The position numbers were made by a program, and so were the translations under genes. From the NCBI RefSeq assembly GCF_009711265.1, contig NZ_WMII01000002.1:124001-188000 (forward strand): a stretch of 64,000 nt of DNA. Direction: 5' to 3'. Source of the DNA: Paracoccus shanxieyensis. Lineage in GTDB: Bacteria > Pseudomonadota > Alphaproteobacteria > Rhodobacterales > Rhodobacteraceae. A model generated the notes under the pieces. It was not told where the DNA came from. It saw nothing but the letters and a program-made list of their open reading frames with translations, and did not search any database. Position 1 is the first letter of the stretch, and each line of letters starts with the position of its first letter. Shown one piece after another: positions 21,897 to 30,732 of the stretch.

Positions 21897-21926
21897 AGTA
21901 AACGGTCCGCCTGTGTGCGGTTCGAC

Positions 21927-21956
21927 CCTGGGGGCCACCACCCACCACACCCCAGG
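21927..21956 (+). promoter_or_regulatory. Inverted repeat that could mask the luxI ribosome-binding site
   Basis: CCTGGGG (21927-21933) is complementary to CCCCAGG (21950-21956), whose AGG is part of the AGGAGA Shine-Dalgarno of the AHL synthase. Pairing across a 16-base loop would hide the ribosome site. A regulatory role is inference. Confidence 0.45.
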
Positions 21957-21965
21957 AGACTACCA

Positions 21966-22556
21966 ATGCAGACCACCACACTCTCGTTCGCCAATATCCA
22001 CAACCATGGCGAACTGTTCGCAAATATCTTCCGCGCGCGGAAGCAAAGCTTCATCATCCAGAAGCGCTGGGACCTGCCCCAGACGGATGACATGGAGTTC
22101 GATCAATACGATACCCCGATGAGCCGCTGGGTCGCGATCCACGAGCGGGGCCATGTTCTTGCCGGCGTCCGTCTTACGCCGACCACTGCGAAATGCGGCA
22201 TGTATTCCTACATGATCCGCGATGCGCAGCTTGACCTGCTGGGCGGTTCGATCCCGCAGAACCTGCTGGACGCAGATGCGCCCGTCGAAAACGGCGTCTG
22301 GGAGGCCAGCCGCCTGTTCGTCGATCACACGATCCCGCAGCGCGAGCGTCGCCGCGTTCACCTGAACCTTGTTCAGGAGATGACCAATTCCGCGCGCGCG
22401 CTTGGCGCCACGCGTCTGGTCTGTCTGGTCGCCTCGACCTGGCCGCGCTGGTTGTCGCCCTGCGGTCTGGATGCGCAGGCCATGGGTCCGGTCGTCTGGA
22501 TCGACGACGGCTATTTCCAATGCGTGTCGATCAATCTGACGACCAAGATGCACTGA
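21966..22556 (+). CDS. Acyl-homoserine-lactone synthase (LuxI family)
   Basis: 196 residues. All residues expected of an active LuxI enzyme are present: R25 and F29 (RARKQSF), W35 (KRWDLP), the acidic pair D46 and D49 (EFDQYD), R69 (AGVRL), E113 and R116 (WEASRLF). It would join an acyl chain from acyl-ACP to S-adenosylmethionine. The start at 21966 is set by AGGAGA at 7-base spacing. It is paired with the LuxR-type gene just upstream. The P. denitrificans counterpart (pdnI) is reported to make a long-chain signal, from memory; chain length cannot be read from this sequence. Confidence 0.93.
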   Translation: MQTTTLSFANIHNHGELFANIFRARKQSFIIQKRWDLPQTDDMEFDQYDTPMSRWVAIHERGHVLAGVRLTPTTAKCGMYSYMIRDAQLDLLGGSIPQNLLDADAPVENGVWEASRLFVDHTIPQRERRRVHLNLVQEMTNSARALGATRLVCLVASTWPRWLSPCGLDAQAMGPVVWIDDGYFQCVSINLTTKMH

Positions 22557-22606
22557 CGCCGCGGGGTCTTTTCCCGCAGATGCGGGCGGCGTAACATACC
22601 GCCCGC

Positions 22607-23932
22607 ATGGCTGATCTTTTCGATACCGCGCCCGCTGACGGCGCCCCCGCGCGCGAGGCCGCGCGCCCGCTGGCCGACCGCATTCGGCCCGCACGGCTGG
22701 CCGATGTCGTCGGGCAGGAAAACGTCCTTGGCCCCGACGGGCCGCTGGGCGCGATGCTGGCTGCGCACAGCCTGTCGTCGCTGATCCTGTGGGGGCCGCC
22801 CGGCGTCGGCAAGACCACCATCGCCCGGCTGCTGGCGCAGGAAACCGATCTGGCCTTCGTGCAGATCTCGGCGATCTTTTCCGGCGTGCCGGAACTGCGC
22901 AAGGTGTTCGATGCCGCGCGCCTGCGCCGCCAGCAGGGCCGGGGCACGCTTCTGTTCGTCGATGAGATCCACCGCTTCAACAAGGCGCAGCAGGACAGCT
23001 TTCTGCCGCATATGGAGGACGGCACCATCGTCCTTGTCGGCGCCACCACCGAAAACCCCAGCTTCGAGCTGAATGCCGCCCTGATGTCGCGTGCGCAGGT
23101 CATCGTGCTGAAGCGGCTGGATCTGTCCGATCTGGAACGTCTGGCGCAGCGGGCCGAACAGGAAACCGGCCGCGCCCTGCCACTGACGCCTCAGGCGCGC
23201 GACCGGTTGCTGGAAATGGCCGATGGCGATGGCCGCGCCTGTCTGAACCTGATCGAGCAGGTGCTGGCATGGAAGGTCTCGGGCAAGCTGGAGACCGACC
23301 AGTTGTCGCAGCGGCTGATGCGGCGGGCGGCGAAATACGACAAGTCGGGCGACGAACATTACAACCTGATCTCGGCGCTGCACAAATCGGTGCGCGGCAG
23401 CGATCCGGATGCGGCGCTGTATTGGTTCGCCCGGATGCTGGAAGGCGGAGAGGACCCGCGCTATCTGGCCCGCCGCCTGACCCGCATGGCCGTCGAGGAT
23501 ATCGGGCTGGCCGATCCCGCAGCCCAGCGGCATTGCCTTGACGCATGGGCGCTTTACGAACGGCTGGGCAGCCCCGAGGGCGAACTGGCGCTGGCGCAAG
23601 CGGTGATCTATCTGGCGCTCGCGCCGAAATCGAATGCGGGCTATGTCGCCTATAAAGGCGCGCGGGCCTTGGCCAAGCAATCGGGCAGCCAGATGCCGCC
23701 CGCGCATATCCTGAACGCGCCGACCGCGATGATGAAGGATCAGGGCTATGGCGCGGGCTACAATTACGATCACGATGCCGAGGACGGCTTTTCAGGCCAG
23801 AACTATTTCCCCGACGGCATGAAGCGCCCGGTGCTGTATCTGCCGGTCGAGCGCGGCTTTGAACGCGATCTGAAAAAGCGCGTCGAATGGTTTTCCAGCC
23901 TGCGCGCCAAGCGCCGTGAGGGCAAGGCATGA
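22607..23932 (+). CDS. rarA: Replication-associated recombination protein A (MgsA/WRNIP1 family ATPase)
   Basis: 441 residues. The N-terminal LADRIRPARLADVVGQENVLG is followed by Walker A GPPGVGKT (63-70), Walker B LLFVDEIHRFNKAQQD (DE at 119-120), and the sensor region GATTENPSFELNAALMSR. The C-terminal tetramerisation region contains EDIGLADPAA and GYNYDHDAEDGF. RarA acts at stalled forks as a clamp-loader-like ATPase. It starts an operon in which each following gene overlaps its predecessor by ATGA. Confidence 0.96.
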   Translation: MADLFDTAPADGAPAREAARPLADRIRPARLADVVGQENVLGPDGPLGAMLAAHSLSSLILWGPPGVGKTTIARLLAQETDLAFVQISAIFSGVPELRKVFDAARLRRQQGRGTLLFVDEIHRFNKAQQDSFLPHMEDGTIVLVGATTENPSFELNAALMSRAQVIVLKRLDLSDLERLAQRAEQETGRALPLTPQARDRLLEMADGDGRACLNLIEQVLAWKVSGKLETDQLSQRLMRRAAKYDKSGDEHYNLISALHKSVRGSDPDAALYWFARMLEGGEDPRYLARRLTRMAVEDIGLADPAAQRHCLDAWALYERLGSPEGELALAQAVIYLALAPKSNAGYVAYKGARALAKQSGSQMPPAHILNAPTAMMKDQGYGAGYNYDHDAEDGFSGQNYFPDGMKRPVLYLPVERGFERDLKKRVEWFSSLRAKRREGKA

Positions 23933-24300
23933 ACAGTCTTGTGCAAGTCGCCATCGGCGGGGCCGTCGGATCCTGCCTGCGCTATGGCGTCAATGTCATG
24001 GCGTCCCGGATGGTCACGGGTTTTCCTTTGGGAACTTTGGCGGTAAACATCGCCGGTTGTTTCGCCATGGGGCTGCTGGCATCCCTGCTGGCGCTGCGCG
24101 GCGGGCAGCATCTGGCGCCGCTGCTGCTGACCGGGCTTCTGGGCGGCTTCACCACCTTTTCGGCCTTTTCGCTGGACACGCTGACCCTGTGGGAACGTGG
24201 CGCGGGCGGGCTTGCCGTGGCCTATGTGCTGGCCTCGGTTCTGTTTTCACTTGCGGCGGTCTTCGCCGGTTTGGCCTTGGGCCGGGGGATCTTCGCATGA
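23929..24300 (+). CDS. crcB: Fluoride exporter CrcB/Fluc
   Basis: 123 residues with four membrane helices. GGAVGSCLRYG at the N terminus, GTLAVNIAGCFAMG in TM2 and GLLGGFTTFSAFSLDT in TM3 (with the conserved TTFS phenylalanine box) are the Fluc signature. It functions as a dual-topology dimeric fluoride channel. It overlaps rarA by four bases and the next gene by four bases, leaving no space for a fluoride riboswitch. Confidence 0.94.
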   Translation: MNSLVQVAIGGAVGSCLRYGVNVMASRMVTGFPLGTLAVNIAGCFAMGLLASLLALRGGQHLAPLLLTGLLGGFTTFSAFSLDTLTLWERGAGGLAVAYVLASVLFSLAAVFAGLALGRGIFA

Positions 24301-25343
24301 GCGGCGTTCAGACAATTCAAATCGGCGTCGATGATGGCGATCAGCGCATCGACCGCTGGCTGAAGAAGCGGTTTCCGCAACTGACGCAGGGCGCGGTGGA
24401 AAAGATGTGCCGCACCGGGCAATTGCGCGTCGATGGCGGGCGGGTGAAGGCCAATACCCGGCTTGAGGCGGGGCAGGAAATCCGCATCCCGCCCCTGCCG
24501 CAGGGCGAGGCGCCAGCCCCGAAACCGCGCAGCCGCGTGACGCAATCGGATGCCGAGATGATCCAGAACTGCGTCTTGTGGCGCGACGAACATATCATTG
24601 CGCTGAACAAGCCGCCGGGCCTGCCGTCGCAGGGCGGCAGCGGGCAGGGCGACCGGCATGTGGACGGGCTGACCGAGGCGCTGATGTTCGGCTATAAGGA
24701 CAAGCCCAAGCTGGTGCATCGTCTGGACAAGGACACTTCGGGCGTGCTGCTGCTGGCGCGCACCGACCGGATCGCCCGCGCGCTGTCCGAGGCGTTCCGC
24801 CACCGTCTGACCCGCAAGATCTATTGGGCCGCCGTTGCGGGTGTGCCGCATCCGCGCATGGGCTCGATCAAATACGGTCTGGTCAAGGCACCGGGACGCG
24901 GCCGCATGGGCGAGGGCGAAAAGATGGTCGCCGTACTGCCCAAGGATGTCGCCACGACCGAAGGCGCCAAGCGCGCGCATACCGATTACGCCGTGCTGTC
25001 GGGTCTGGGCGGGCGCGTGTCCTGGGTGGCGATGGTTCCGGTCACCGGCCGCACGCATCAGCTGCGCGCGCATATGTCCGAAATGGGGCATCCCATCGTC
25101 GGGGACGGGAAATATGGCGGCTCGGGTCAGGAAAACCTTGGCGATGGCTGGGGCGCACAACTGGGCGGAGAGATCAGCAAGAAGCTGCATCTGCACGCCC
25201 GGATGATCCGCTTTGAACATCCGATCACCAAGAAGCTGATCACCGTGACCGCGCCCTTGCCCGATCATATGGGCCGGACGTGGCAGACGCTGGGCTGGCA
25301 TGAAAACGACGTGCCGGAAGACCCGTTCGAGGATGCGGAATGA
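24297..25343 (+). CDS. rluC: 23S rRNA pseudouridine synthase, RluC/RluD family
   Basis: 348 residues. An S4 RNA-binding domain (RIDRWLKKRFPQLTQGAVEKM to LRVDGGRVK, about residues 18-50) precedes the catalytic domain. The catalytic aspartate lies in HRLDKDTSGVLLLA (about residues 143-156), and MVPVTGRTHQLRAHM is the second family motif. Which uridines are modified cannot be decided by eye; rluC-type is favoured by length. The start at 24297 overlaps the crcB stop (ATGA); the frame is open further upstream inside rarA/crcB but without a reason to start there. Confidence 0.9.
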   Translation: MSGVQTIQIGVDDGDQRIDRWLKKRFPQLTQGAVEKMCRTGQLRVDGGRVKANTRLEAGQEIRIPPLPQGEAPAPKPRSRVTQSDAEMIQNCVLWRDEHIIALNKPPGLPSQGGSGQGDRHVDGLTEALMFGYKDKPKLVHRLDKDTSGVLLLARTDRIARALSEAFRHRLTRKIYWAAVAGVPHPRMGSIKYGLVKAPGRGRMGEGEKMVAVLPKDVATTEGAKRAHTDYAVLSGLGGRVSWVAMVPVTGRTHQLRAHMSEMGHPIVGDGKYGGSGQENLGDGWGAQLGGEISKKLHLHARMIRFEHPITKKLITVTAPLPDHMGRTWQTLGWHENDVPEDPFEDAE

Positions 25344-26014
25344 AGCTGGTCCTGTTCGACATCGACGGCACGCTGGTCAACAGCCAGCATGAGATCGTCG
25401 AGGCGATGAATCTGGGCCTGCGCGATGCCGGGCTGCCGGAAATGTCGCCACAGGAAATCCTGTCGATCGTCGGGCTGTCGCTGCCCGTCGCGGTCGCGAC
25501 CTTGCTGCCCCATGCGGATCCGGTGCTGCACGACCGGGTGGTGCAGGGCTATCGCGATGCCTTCGTGACCTCACGCGCGGCGGGGCAGGTGCCGCCGCTT
25601 TATCCCGGCGCGCTGGACTGTCTGGATGCGCTGGCGGCGCAAAAGGACGTGGTGCTGGGCATCGCGACCGGCAAGCCGATGCGCGGCCTGCTGGCCATCT
25701 TGCAGGCGCATGGCCTGTCGGATCGGTTCGTGACGCGGCAATCGGCGGACGGCCATCCCTCGAAGCCGCATCCGGCGATGTTGCAGACGGCACTTGCCGA
25801 AACCGGAATCCCCGCTGCGCGGGCGGTGATGATCGGCGATACGACCTTTGATATCGACATGGCGCGGGCCGCGGGCATGACGGGCTTTGGCGTCGATTGG
25901 GGATACCACCCGACGCCAGCGCTGCACGGCGCGGGCGCGGCGCTGGTGGCGATGGATTATCCGGCCCTGACCGGCGCGTTGCTGGACTGGATCATGACGG
26001 AGCAGATGGCATGA
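25340..26014 (+). CDS. HAD-family hydrolase (phosphoglycolate phosphatase-like)
   Basis: 224 residues. Motif I FDIDGTLVNS contains the nucleophile and acid/base aspartates (residues 6 and 8). GIATGKPM carries the motif II threonine, K in SKPHPAM is motif III, and GDTTFDIDMARAAG is motif IV. The cap is the helical type between motifs I and II. Substrate unknown; the family is often labelled Gph. It overlaps the rluC-like gene and the ATP12 gene by ATGA at each end. Confidence 0.88.
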   Translation: MKLVLFDIDGTLVNSQHEIVEAMNLGLRDAGLPEMSPQEILSIVGLSLPVAVATLLPHADPVLHDRVVQGYRDAFVTSRAAGQVPPLYPGALDCLDALAAQKDVVLGIATGKPMRGLLAILQAHGLSDRFVTRQSADGHPSKPHPAMLQTALAETGIPAARAVMIGDTTFDIDMARAAGMTGFGVDWGYHPTPALHGAGAALVAMDYPALTGALLDWIMTEQMA

Positions 26015-26724
26015 GCGAATGGAAAGCCCGCCGTTTCTGGAAGGCGGCCACCCCGCGCGAGGTCGCGGGCGGCTATGAGGTGGCGCTGGACGACCGCCCC
26101 TTGCGCACGCCGGGCAAGCAGCCGCTGCTGCTGCCGACCGAAGCTTTGGCTGCGGCGATTGCCGGGGAATGGCAGGCGCAGGCCGATGTCATCGACCCCA
26201 ACACCATGCCGCTGACCCGCGCGGCGAATTCCGCCATCGAAAAGGTCACGCCGCAGTTTCAGGACGTGGCGCTGATGCTGGCCGAATATGGCGCGACCGA
26301 TCTGCTGTCCTATCGCGCCGAAGCCCCCGAGACGCTGGCGCAACGACAGGCCGAGGGCTGGGATCCGCTGATCGACTGGGCCGCGACCCGGTTGCAGGCG
26401 CCGCTGCGGATCACCCATGGCGTCATTCCCGTGCCTCAGGACGACTCGGCCTTGCTGAATTTGCGGGCAGAGGTTCTGGGTCTTGATCCTTTCGGTCTGA
26501 CCGCGCTGCATGATCTGGTGACGCTTCCCGGCTCACTGGTGATCGGATTGGCGGTGATTCACGGGCGGCTGGATGCCGAAACCGCCCATGCCCTGGCACG
26601 AATTGACGAAGAATATCAGGCGGAAAGCTGGGGCCGTGACGAAGATGCCGATGAGGCTGCCGCAGGTCGCCTGATCGCCCTGCAAAATGCCGAGCGGTTC
26701 TGGAAACTCAGCCGGGTCGCATAA
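26011..26724 (+). CDS. ATP12-family F1-ATPase assembly chaperone
   Basis: 237 residues, MSEWKARRFWKAATPREVAGGYEVALDDRPLRTPGK at the front (residues 1-36), then MPLTRAANSAIEKV and YGATDLLSYRAEAPETLAQRQ. This is the ATP12 pattern found in alphaproteobacteria and mitochondria; ATP12 binds the alpha subunit before F1 assembly. It overlaps the HAD gene (ATGA) and ends the operon; the frame is open upstream inside the HAD gene, but 26011 gives the family N terminus. Confidence 0.92.
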   Translation: MSEWKARRFWKAATPREVAGGYEVALDDRPLRTPGKQPLLLPTEALAAAIAGEWQAQADVIDPNTMPLTRAANSAIEKVTPQFQDVALMLAEYGATDLLSYRAEAPETLAQRQAEGWDPLIDWAATRLQAPLRITHGVIPVPQDDSALLNLRAEVLGLDPFGLTALHDLVTLPGSLVIGLAVIHGRLDAETAHALARIDEEYQAESWGRDEDADEAAAGRLIALQNAERFWKLSRVA

Positions 26725-26741
26725 GCCCTTCTGCTTACGCC

Positions 26742-26769
26742 TTGACGCGTGACCTCTCATCGGCACAAT
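26742..26769 (+). promoter_or_regulatory. Candidate promoter for bztA
   Basis: TTGACG (26742-26747), a 16-base spacer and CACAAT (26764-26769), 112 bases before the bztA start. The gap of 157 bases between the ATP12 gene and bztA shows no clear intrinsic terminator. Confidence 0.45.
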
Positions 26770-26881
26770 GCCGCTTATGGGGCAGCCGAACTGTTCCCGT
26801 GGCTCAGCCGGGCAGGCCCTATGGTCCCCGGCTTCGGACGGCCCGCTGTCTCGGGTCGGAAGATCAACAGAGAGGATTCCC

Positions 26882-27907
26882 ATGAAGAAATCTGCACTCT
26901 TCGGCTCGGTCACCGCGTTCGCCCTTGCGGCAACGGGTGCAATGGCCGCTGAAGGCGACACGCTGAAAGAGGTCAAAGCCCGCGGCGTGCTGAACTGCGG
27001 TGTGAATACCGGCCTGATCGGCTTTGCGGCGCCTGATGCGAATGGCAACTGGACCGGCTTCGACGTGGCCTTTTGCAAGGCGGTCGCGGCTGCCGTGCTG
27101 GGCGACGCGACCAAGGTCAAATATGTGCCGACCACCGGCCAGACGCGGTTCACCGCGCTGTCCTCGGGCGAAGTGGACCTTCTGGCCCGCAACTCGACTT
27201 GGACGTTCCAGCGCGACACCGACCTGAAGCTTGATTTCGTCGGTGTGAACTATTTCGACGGTCAGGGCTTCATGGTCCGCAAGGATCTGGGCGTTTCGTC
27301 GGCCAAGGAACTGGACGGCGCGACGATCTGCATCCAGACCGGCACCACGACCGAGCTGAACCTGGCCGATTACTTCAAGGCCAACAACATGACCTATCAG
27401 CCGGTCAACATCGACAGCAACGCCGAGGGCGAGCAGCAGTATATGGCGGGCGCTTGCGACGCATATACCACCGACGCCTCGGGTCTGGCCGCGACGCGCG
27501 CCAGCTTCGCCGATCCGGAAAACCACATCATCCTGCCCGAGATCATCTCGAAAGAGCCGCTTGGGCCGGCCGTGCGCCATGGCGACAACAACTGGGGCGA
27601 CATCACGCGCTGGACGCTTTACGCGCTGATCGCGGCCGAAGAATACGGCGTCACCTCGGCCAATATCGAGGAACTGTCGAAATCCTCGACCAATCCGGAA
27701 GTGCAGCGTCTGCTGGGCACGACCGACAATCTGGGCGGGATGATCGGTCTTGACGCCGCATGGGCCAAGAACGCCATCAAGGCAGGTGGCAACTATGGCG
27801 AGATCTTCGCCGCCACCATCGGCGAGCAGACCCCGATCGGTCTGGCGCGTGGCCTGAACGCGCAATGGACCCAAGGCGGTCTGATGTATGCGATGCCCTT
27901 CCGCTAA
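26882..27907 (+). CDS. bztA: General L-amino acid ABC transporter, periplasmic binding protein
   Basis: 341 residues with a signal peptide (MKKSALFGSVTAFALAATGA, cleavage near MAAEG). The mature part has the SBP family 3 pattern: VKARGVLNCGVNTGLIGFAAPDANG, GFDVAFCKAVAAAVLG, and RNSTWTFQRD, which is characteristic of BztA/AapJ. BztA of Rhodobacter capsulatus binds Glu, Gln, Asp and Asn. AGAGGATTCCC lies before the ATG. A 12-base perfect hairpin follows, before the permease genes. Confidence 0.94.
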   Translation: MKKSALFGSVTAFALAATGAMAAEGDTLKEVKARGVLNCGVNTGLIGFAAPDANGNWTGFDVAFCKAVAAAVLGDATKVKYVPTTGQTRFTALSSGEVDLLARNSTWTFQRDTDLKLDFVGVNYFDGQGFMVRKDLGVSSAKELDGATICIQTGTTTELNLADYFKANNMTYQPVNIDSNAEGEQQYMAGACDAYTTDASGLAATRASFADPENHIILPEIISKEPLGPAVRHGDNNWGDITRWTLYALIAAEEYGVTSANIEELSKSSTNPEVQRLLGTTDNLGGMIGLDAAWAKNAIKAGGNYGEIFAATIGEQTPIGLARGLNAQWTQGGLMYAMPFR

Positions 27908-27917
27908 GGGGTAATGT

Positions 27918-27947
27918 GACGGGCGGGGCTTGGTGGCCCCGCCCGTC
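27918..27947 (+). other. Twelve-base perfect hairpin between bztA and bztB
   Basis: GACGGGCGGGGC (27918-27929) pairs exactly with GCCCCGCCCGTC (27936-27947) with a TTGGTG loop and no T run. Such hairpins after binding-protein genes usually stabilise the upstream message and reduce read-through, giving excess binding protein over permease. Confidence 0.75.
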
Positions 27948-28012
27948 TGACTATTTGCCGGAGCCAATCAAGCGGGCAACAGACCTGCGATCCGGACAAC
28001 AGGGGGTAATCT

Positions 28013-29269
28013 ATGGTAGAATTTTCAACAGGCGCGGCCAAACAGCCCTTCCGCCTGTCCATGTTGATTTATGACAAGCGATACCGGTCTCTGACGATTC
28101 AGGCGGTGGTGTTCATCCTTGTCATGCTTGCCGCAAGCTGGCTGATCGACAACACGCTGCGCAACCTTGCCATCATGGGCAAGACGTTCAGCTTTGAATT
28201 CCTGTGGCGGCGCGCGGGCTATGACATTCCGCAGCAGCTGATCCCCTATAATTCCGACGACACGCATCTGCGCGCGACCATCGTGGGCCTGCTGAACACG
28301 CTGCAGGTCGCGGTGCTGGGCTGTATCGCGGCAACGGTCGTGGGTGTCGTGGTGGGCGTGCTGCGCCTGTCCTCGAACTGGCTGATCGCGCGGCTGATGA
28401 CCGTCTATGTCGAGATCTTCCGCAATATCCCCCTGCTGCTGTGGATCCTTGTGATCCTTGCGATCTTTACCGAGGTCATGCCGCCGCCGAACGCCTATCG
28501 CGGCGACAATCCGGCCGCGTCCATGCTGATGTTCGACATGATCGCGCCGACGAACCGCTATACCGCGATCCCGACGCTTGGCATGACCAACCCCCCCGGC
28601 ACCATCGCGTTGGGTCGCGAAGGGCTGAGCTGGGCCTTCATCGCCTATGCCGTGGTCATCGCGGCGGCGATCTTTGCGCATCGCATGCTGCGCCGCTGGG
28701 CCAAGGGGGTGCAGGAACGCACCGGCCAGCGCCCGACGACCTGGTGGAAATCGCTGGCTTTCTATGCCGTCCCCGTGCTGGTGCTGACATGGTGGTTCGG
28801 GCTGCATCTGATCCCGCCGGTCCTGCGCGGCTTCAACTTCACGCAAGGCATCAATCTGGACAACGCCTTTGTCGTGCTGTGGCTGGCGCTGTCGCTTTAT
28901 ACCGGGGCGTTCATTGCCGAAATCGTGCGCGCGGGCATCCTTGCCGTCAGCCGCGGCCAGTCCGAGGCCGCTTTCGCGCTGGGTCTGCGTCCGCGCCGCA
29001 CCATGTCGCTGGTCGTGCTACCGCAGGCGCTGCGGGTCATCATTCCGCCGCTGATCTCGCAATATCTGAACCTGACCAAGAACAGTTCGCTGGCGATTGC
29101 CGTGGGCTACATGGATCTGCGCGGCACGCTGGGCGGCACGACGCTGAACCAGACCGGGCGCGAGATGGAATGCATGGTGCTGATGATGGGGATCTATCTG
29201 GTGCTGAGCCTGCTGATCTCGGGCGGGATGAACGTCTTCAATTCCCGCGTCAAGCTGAGGGAGCGCTGA
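28013..29269 (+). CDS. bztB: Amino acid ABC transporter permease (BztB/AapQ)
   Basis: 418 residues with an N-terminal membrane helix, a long segment, and a C-terminal HisM-type permease core. The EAA loop that contacts the ATPase reads EAAFALGLRPRRTMSLVVLP, ending near residue 344. NIPLLLWILVILAIFTEVMPPPNAY in the middle is typical of BztB/AapQ, which carry an extra region compared with simple HisM permeases. AGGGGG precedes the ATG. bztC begins one base after its stop. Confidence 0.93.
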   Translation: MVEFSTGAAKQPFRLSMLIYDKRYRSLTIQAVVFILVMLAASWLIDNTLRNLAIMGKTFSFEFLWRRAGYDIPQQLIPYNSDDTHLRATIVGLLNTLQVAVLGCIAATVVGVVVGVLRLSSNWLIARLMTVYVEIFRNIPLLLWILVILAIFTEVMPPPNAYRGDNPAASMLMFDMIAPTNRYTAIPTLGMTNPPGTIALGREGLSWAFIAYAVVIAAAIFAHRMLRRWAKGVQERTGQRPTTWWKSLAFYAVPVLVLTWWFGLHLIPPVLRGFNFTQGINLDNAFVVLWLALSLYTGAFIAEIVRAGILAVSRGQSEAAFALGLRPRRTMSLVVLPQALRVIIPPLISQYLNLTKNSSLAIAVGYMDLRGTLGGTTLNQTGREMECMVLMMGIYLVLSLLISGGMNVFNSRVKLRER

Positions 29270-29270
29270 G

Positions 29271-30722
29271 ATGAGCGAGACCCACGCACAAACCGTCGCC
29301 TATGTCCGCGACACGATGGTGCCGCAGCAACCCCCGCCGCTGGGCGAAAAGGGTGCGGTGAAATGGCTGCGCGAGAACCTGTTCTCGGGGCCGCTGAACA
29401 TCGCGCTGACCCTGCTGGGGCTGGGCATCCTGTATCTGGTGTTTCACACCGTCTGGCCGTTTCTGGCGCATTCGGTCTGGAACGCCAACAGCATCGCGGA
29501 ATGCCGCCAGATCGTCACGGCCAGCTATGGCCCGGATGCCAGCGGGGCCTGTTTCGCGCTGATCAAGCACCGCTGGAATCAGTTCATCTTTGGCTTCTAC
29601 CCGTCCGATCTGTACTGGCGTCCCATTCTGGCCTTCGGCGCGCTGTTCATGGCGCTGGCCCCGCTGCTGTTTTCCGACAGCCGCAAGGCGCGCTGGATCG
29701 TCATGGCGGTCGCCACCTTCCTGACTTTCGTGTTCTCGCAGATGCTGGGCGCGGATCTGGGGGTGCTGCTGGCCATCGCGGTCCTGATGCTGGCATGGGC
29801 CCTGCTGATCGAGTTGCGCCCCGAGCGCGCCATCATCGCCACGCTGATCTATCCGTTCCTTGCGGTCTGGCTGCTTTGGGGCGGATCGCTGTGGTCGCCG
29901 GTCGTGGCGATGGCGGGCTTCGTGATCGGGTTTCTGGTCTGGAAAGCCCTGTCGCGTTACGGGATGCTGGCCTTTGCCGCCGGTGTCGTCGCGGCGGCGA
30001 TCTGGTGGCTGGTTCTGGACAAGCATGTTGCTGCCGCCCTGGCGCAGGTCATGCCCTTGCGGCTGCGGCCGGTGTCATCGGATCAGTTCGGCGGCTTCGT
30101 GCTGTCCATCACCATCGGTGTGTCGGGCATTGCCATGTCGCTGCCTCTGGGCGTCGTTCTGGCACTGGCGCGCCGGTCCGATCTGCCGCTGGTCAAGACC
30201 CTTGCGGTCATGTTCATCGAATTCATCCGGGGCGTGCCGCTGATCACGCTGCTGTTCGTGGCCTCGCTGCTGCTGAACTATTTCCTGCCGCCGGGCACGA
30301 ATTTCGACATCATCCTGCGGGTCATCATCATGGTGACGCTGTTCAGCGCCGCCTATATGGCCGAGGTGATCCGTGGGGGGCTGGCAGCCTTGCCCAAAGG
30401 TCAGTATGAGGCCGCGGACGCGCTGGGGCTGGATTACTGGAAGGCGCAGCGGCTGATCGTGCTGCCGCAGGCGCTGAAGATCAGTATTCCCGGCATCGTC
30501 TCGACCTTCATCGGCATGCTCAAGGACACCACGCTGGTCGTGTTCGTGGGCCTGTTCGATCCGCTGAAGGCCATGGCCGACACCATCCGCGCGAGCTTTG
30601 AATGGAAAGGCGCCTATTGGGAGCCCTATATCTTCGTCGGCTCGATCTTCTTCCTGCTCTGCTTCGGCATGTCGCGTTACTCCATGTATCTGGAACGCCG
30701 GCTGAAGCGTGACCATCGCTAA
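29271..30722 (+). CDS. bztC: Amino acid ABC transporter permease (BztC/AapM)
   Basis: 483 residues. A long N-terminal part with several hydrophobic helices (residues about 40-260) precedes the HisM-type core. The ATPase-contact loop is [41 protein letters not shown] matches the family. It pairs with BztB as the membrane heterodimer. It overlaps nothing but is separated from bztB by one base, so the two are surely co-translated. Confidence 0.93.
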   Translation: MSETHAQTVAYVRDTMVPQQPPPLGEKGAVKWLRENLFSGPLNIALTLLGLGILYLVFHTVWPFLAHSVWNANSIAECRQIVTASYGPDASGACFALIKHRWNQFIFGFYPSDLYWRPILAFGALFMALAPLLFSDSRKARWIVMAVATFLTFVFSQMLGADLGVLLAIAVLMLAWALLIELRPERAIIATLIYPFLAVWLLWGGSLWSPVVAMAGFVIGFLVWKALSRYGMLAFAAGVVAAAIWWLVLDKHVAAALAQVMPLRLRPVSSDQFGGFVLSITIGVSGIAMSLPLGVVLALARRSDLPLVKTLAVMFIEFIRGVPLITLLFVASLLLNYFLPPGTNFDIILRVIIMVTLFSAAYMAEVIRGGLAALPKGQYEAADALGLDYWKAQRLIVLPQALKISIPGIVSTFIGMLKDTTLVVFVGLFDPLKAMADTIRASFEWKGAYWEPYIFVGSIFFLLCFGMSRYSMYLERRLKRDHR

Positions 30723-30732
30723 GGAACATCCC

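Noticed and set aside
23880..23932. Fluoride riboswitch before crcB
   Set aside because: crcB starts inside rarA with an ATGA overlap and the preceding sequence is constrained coding DNA without the riboswitch core.
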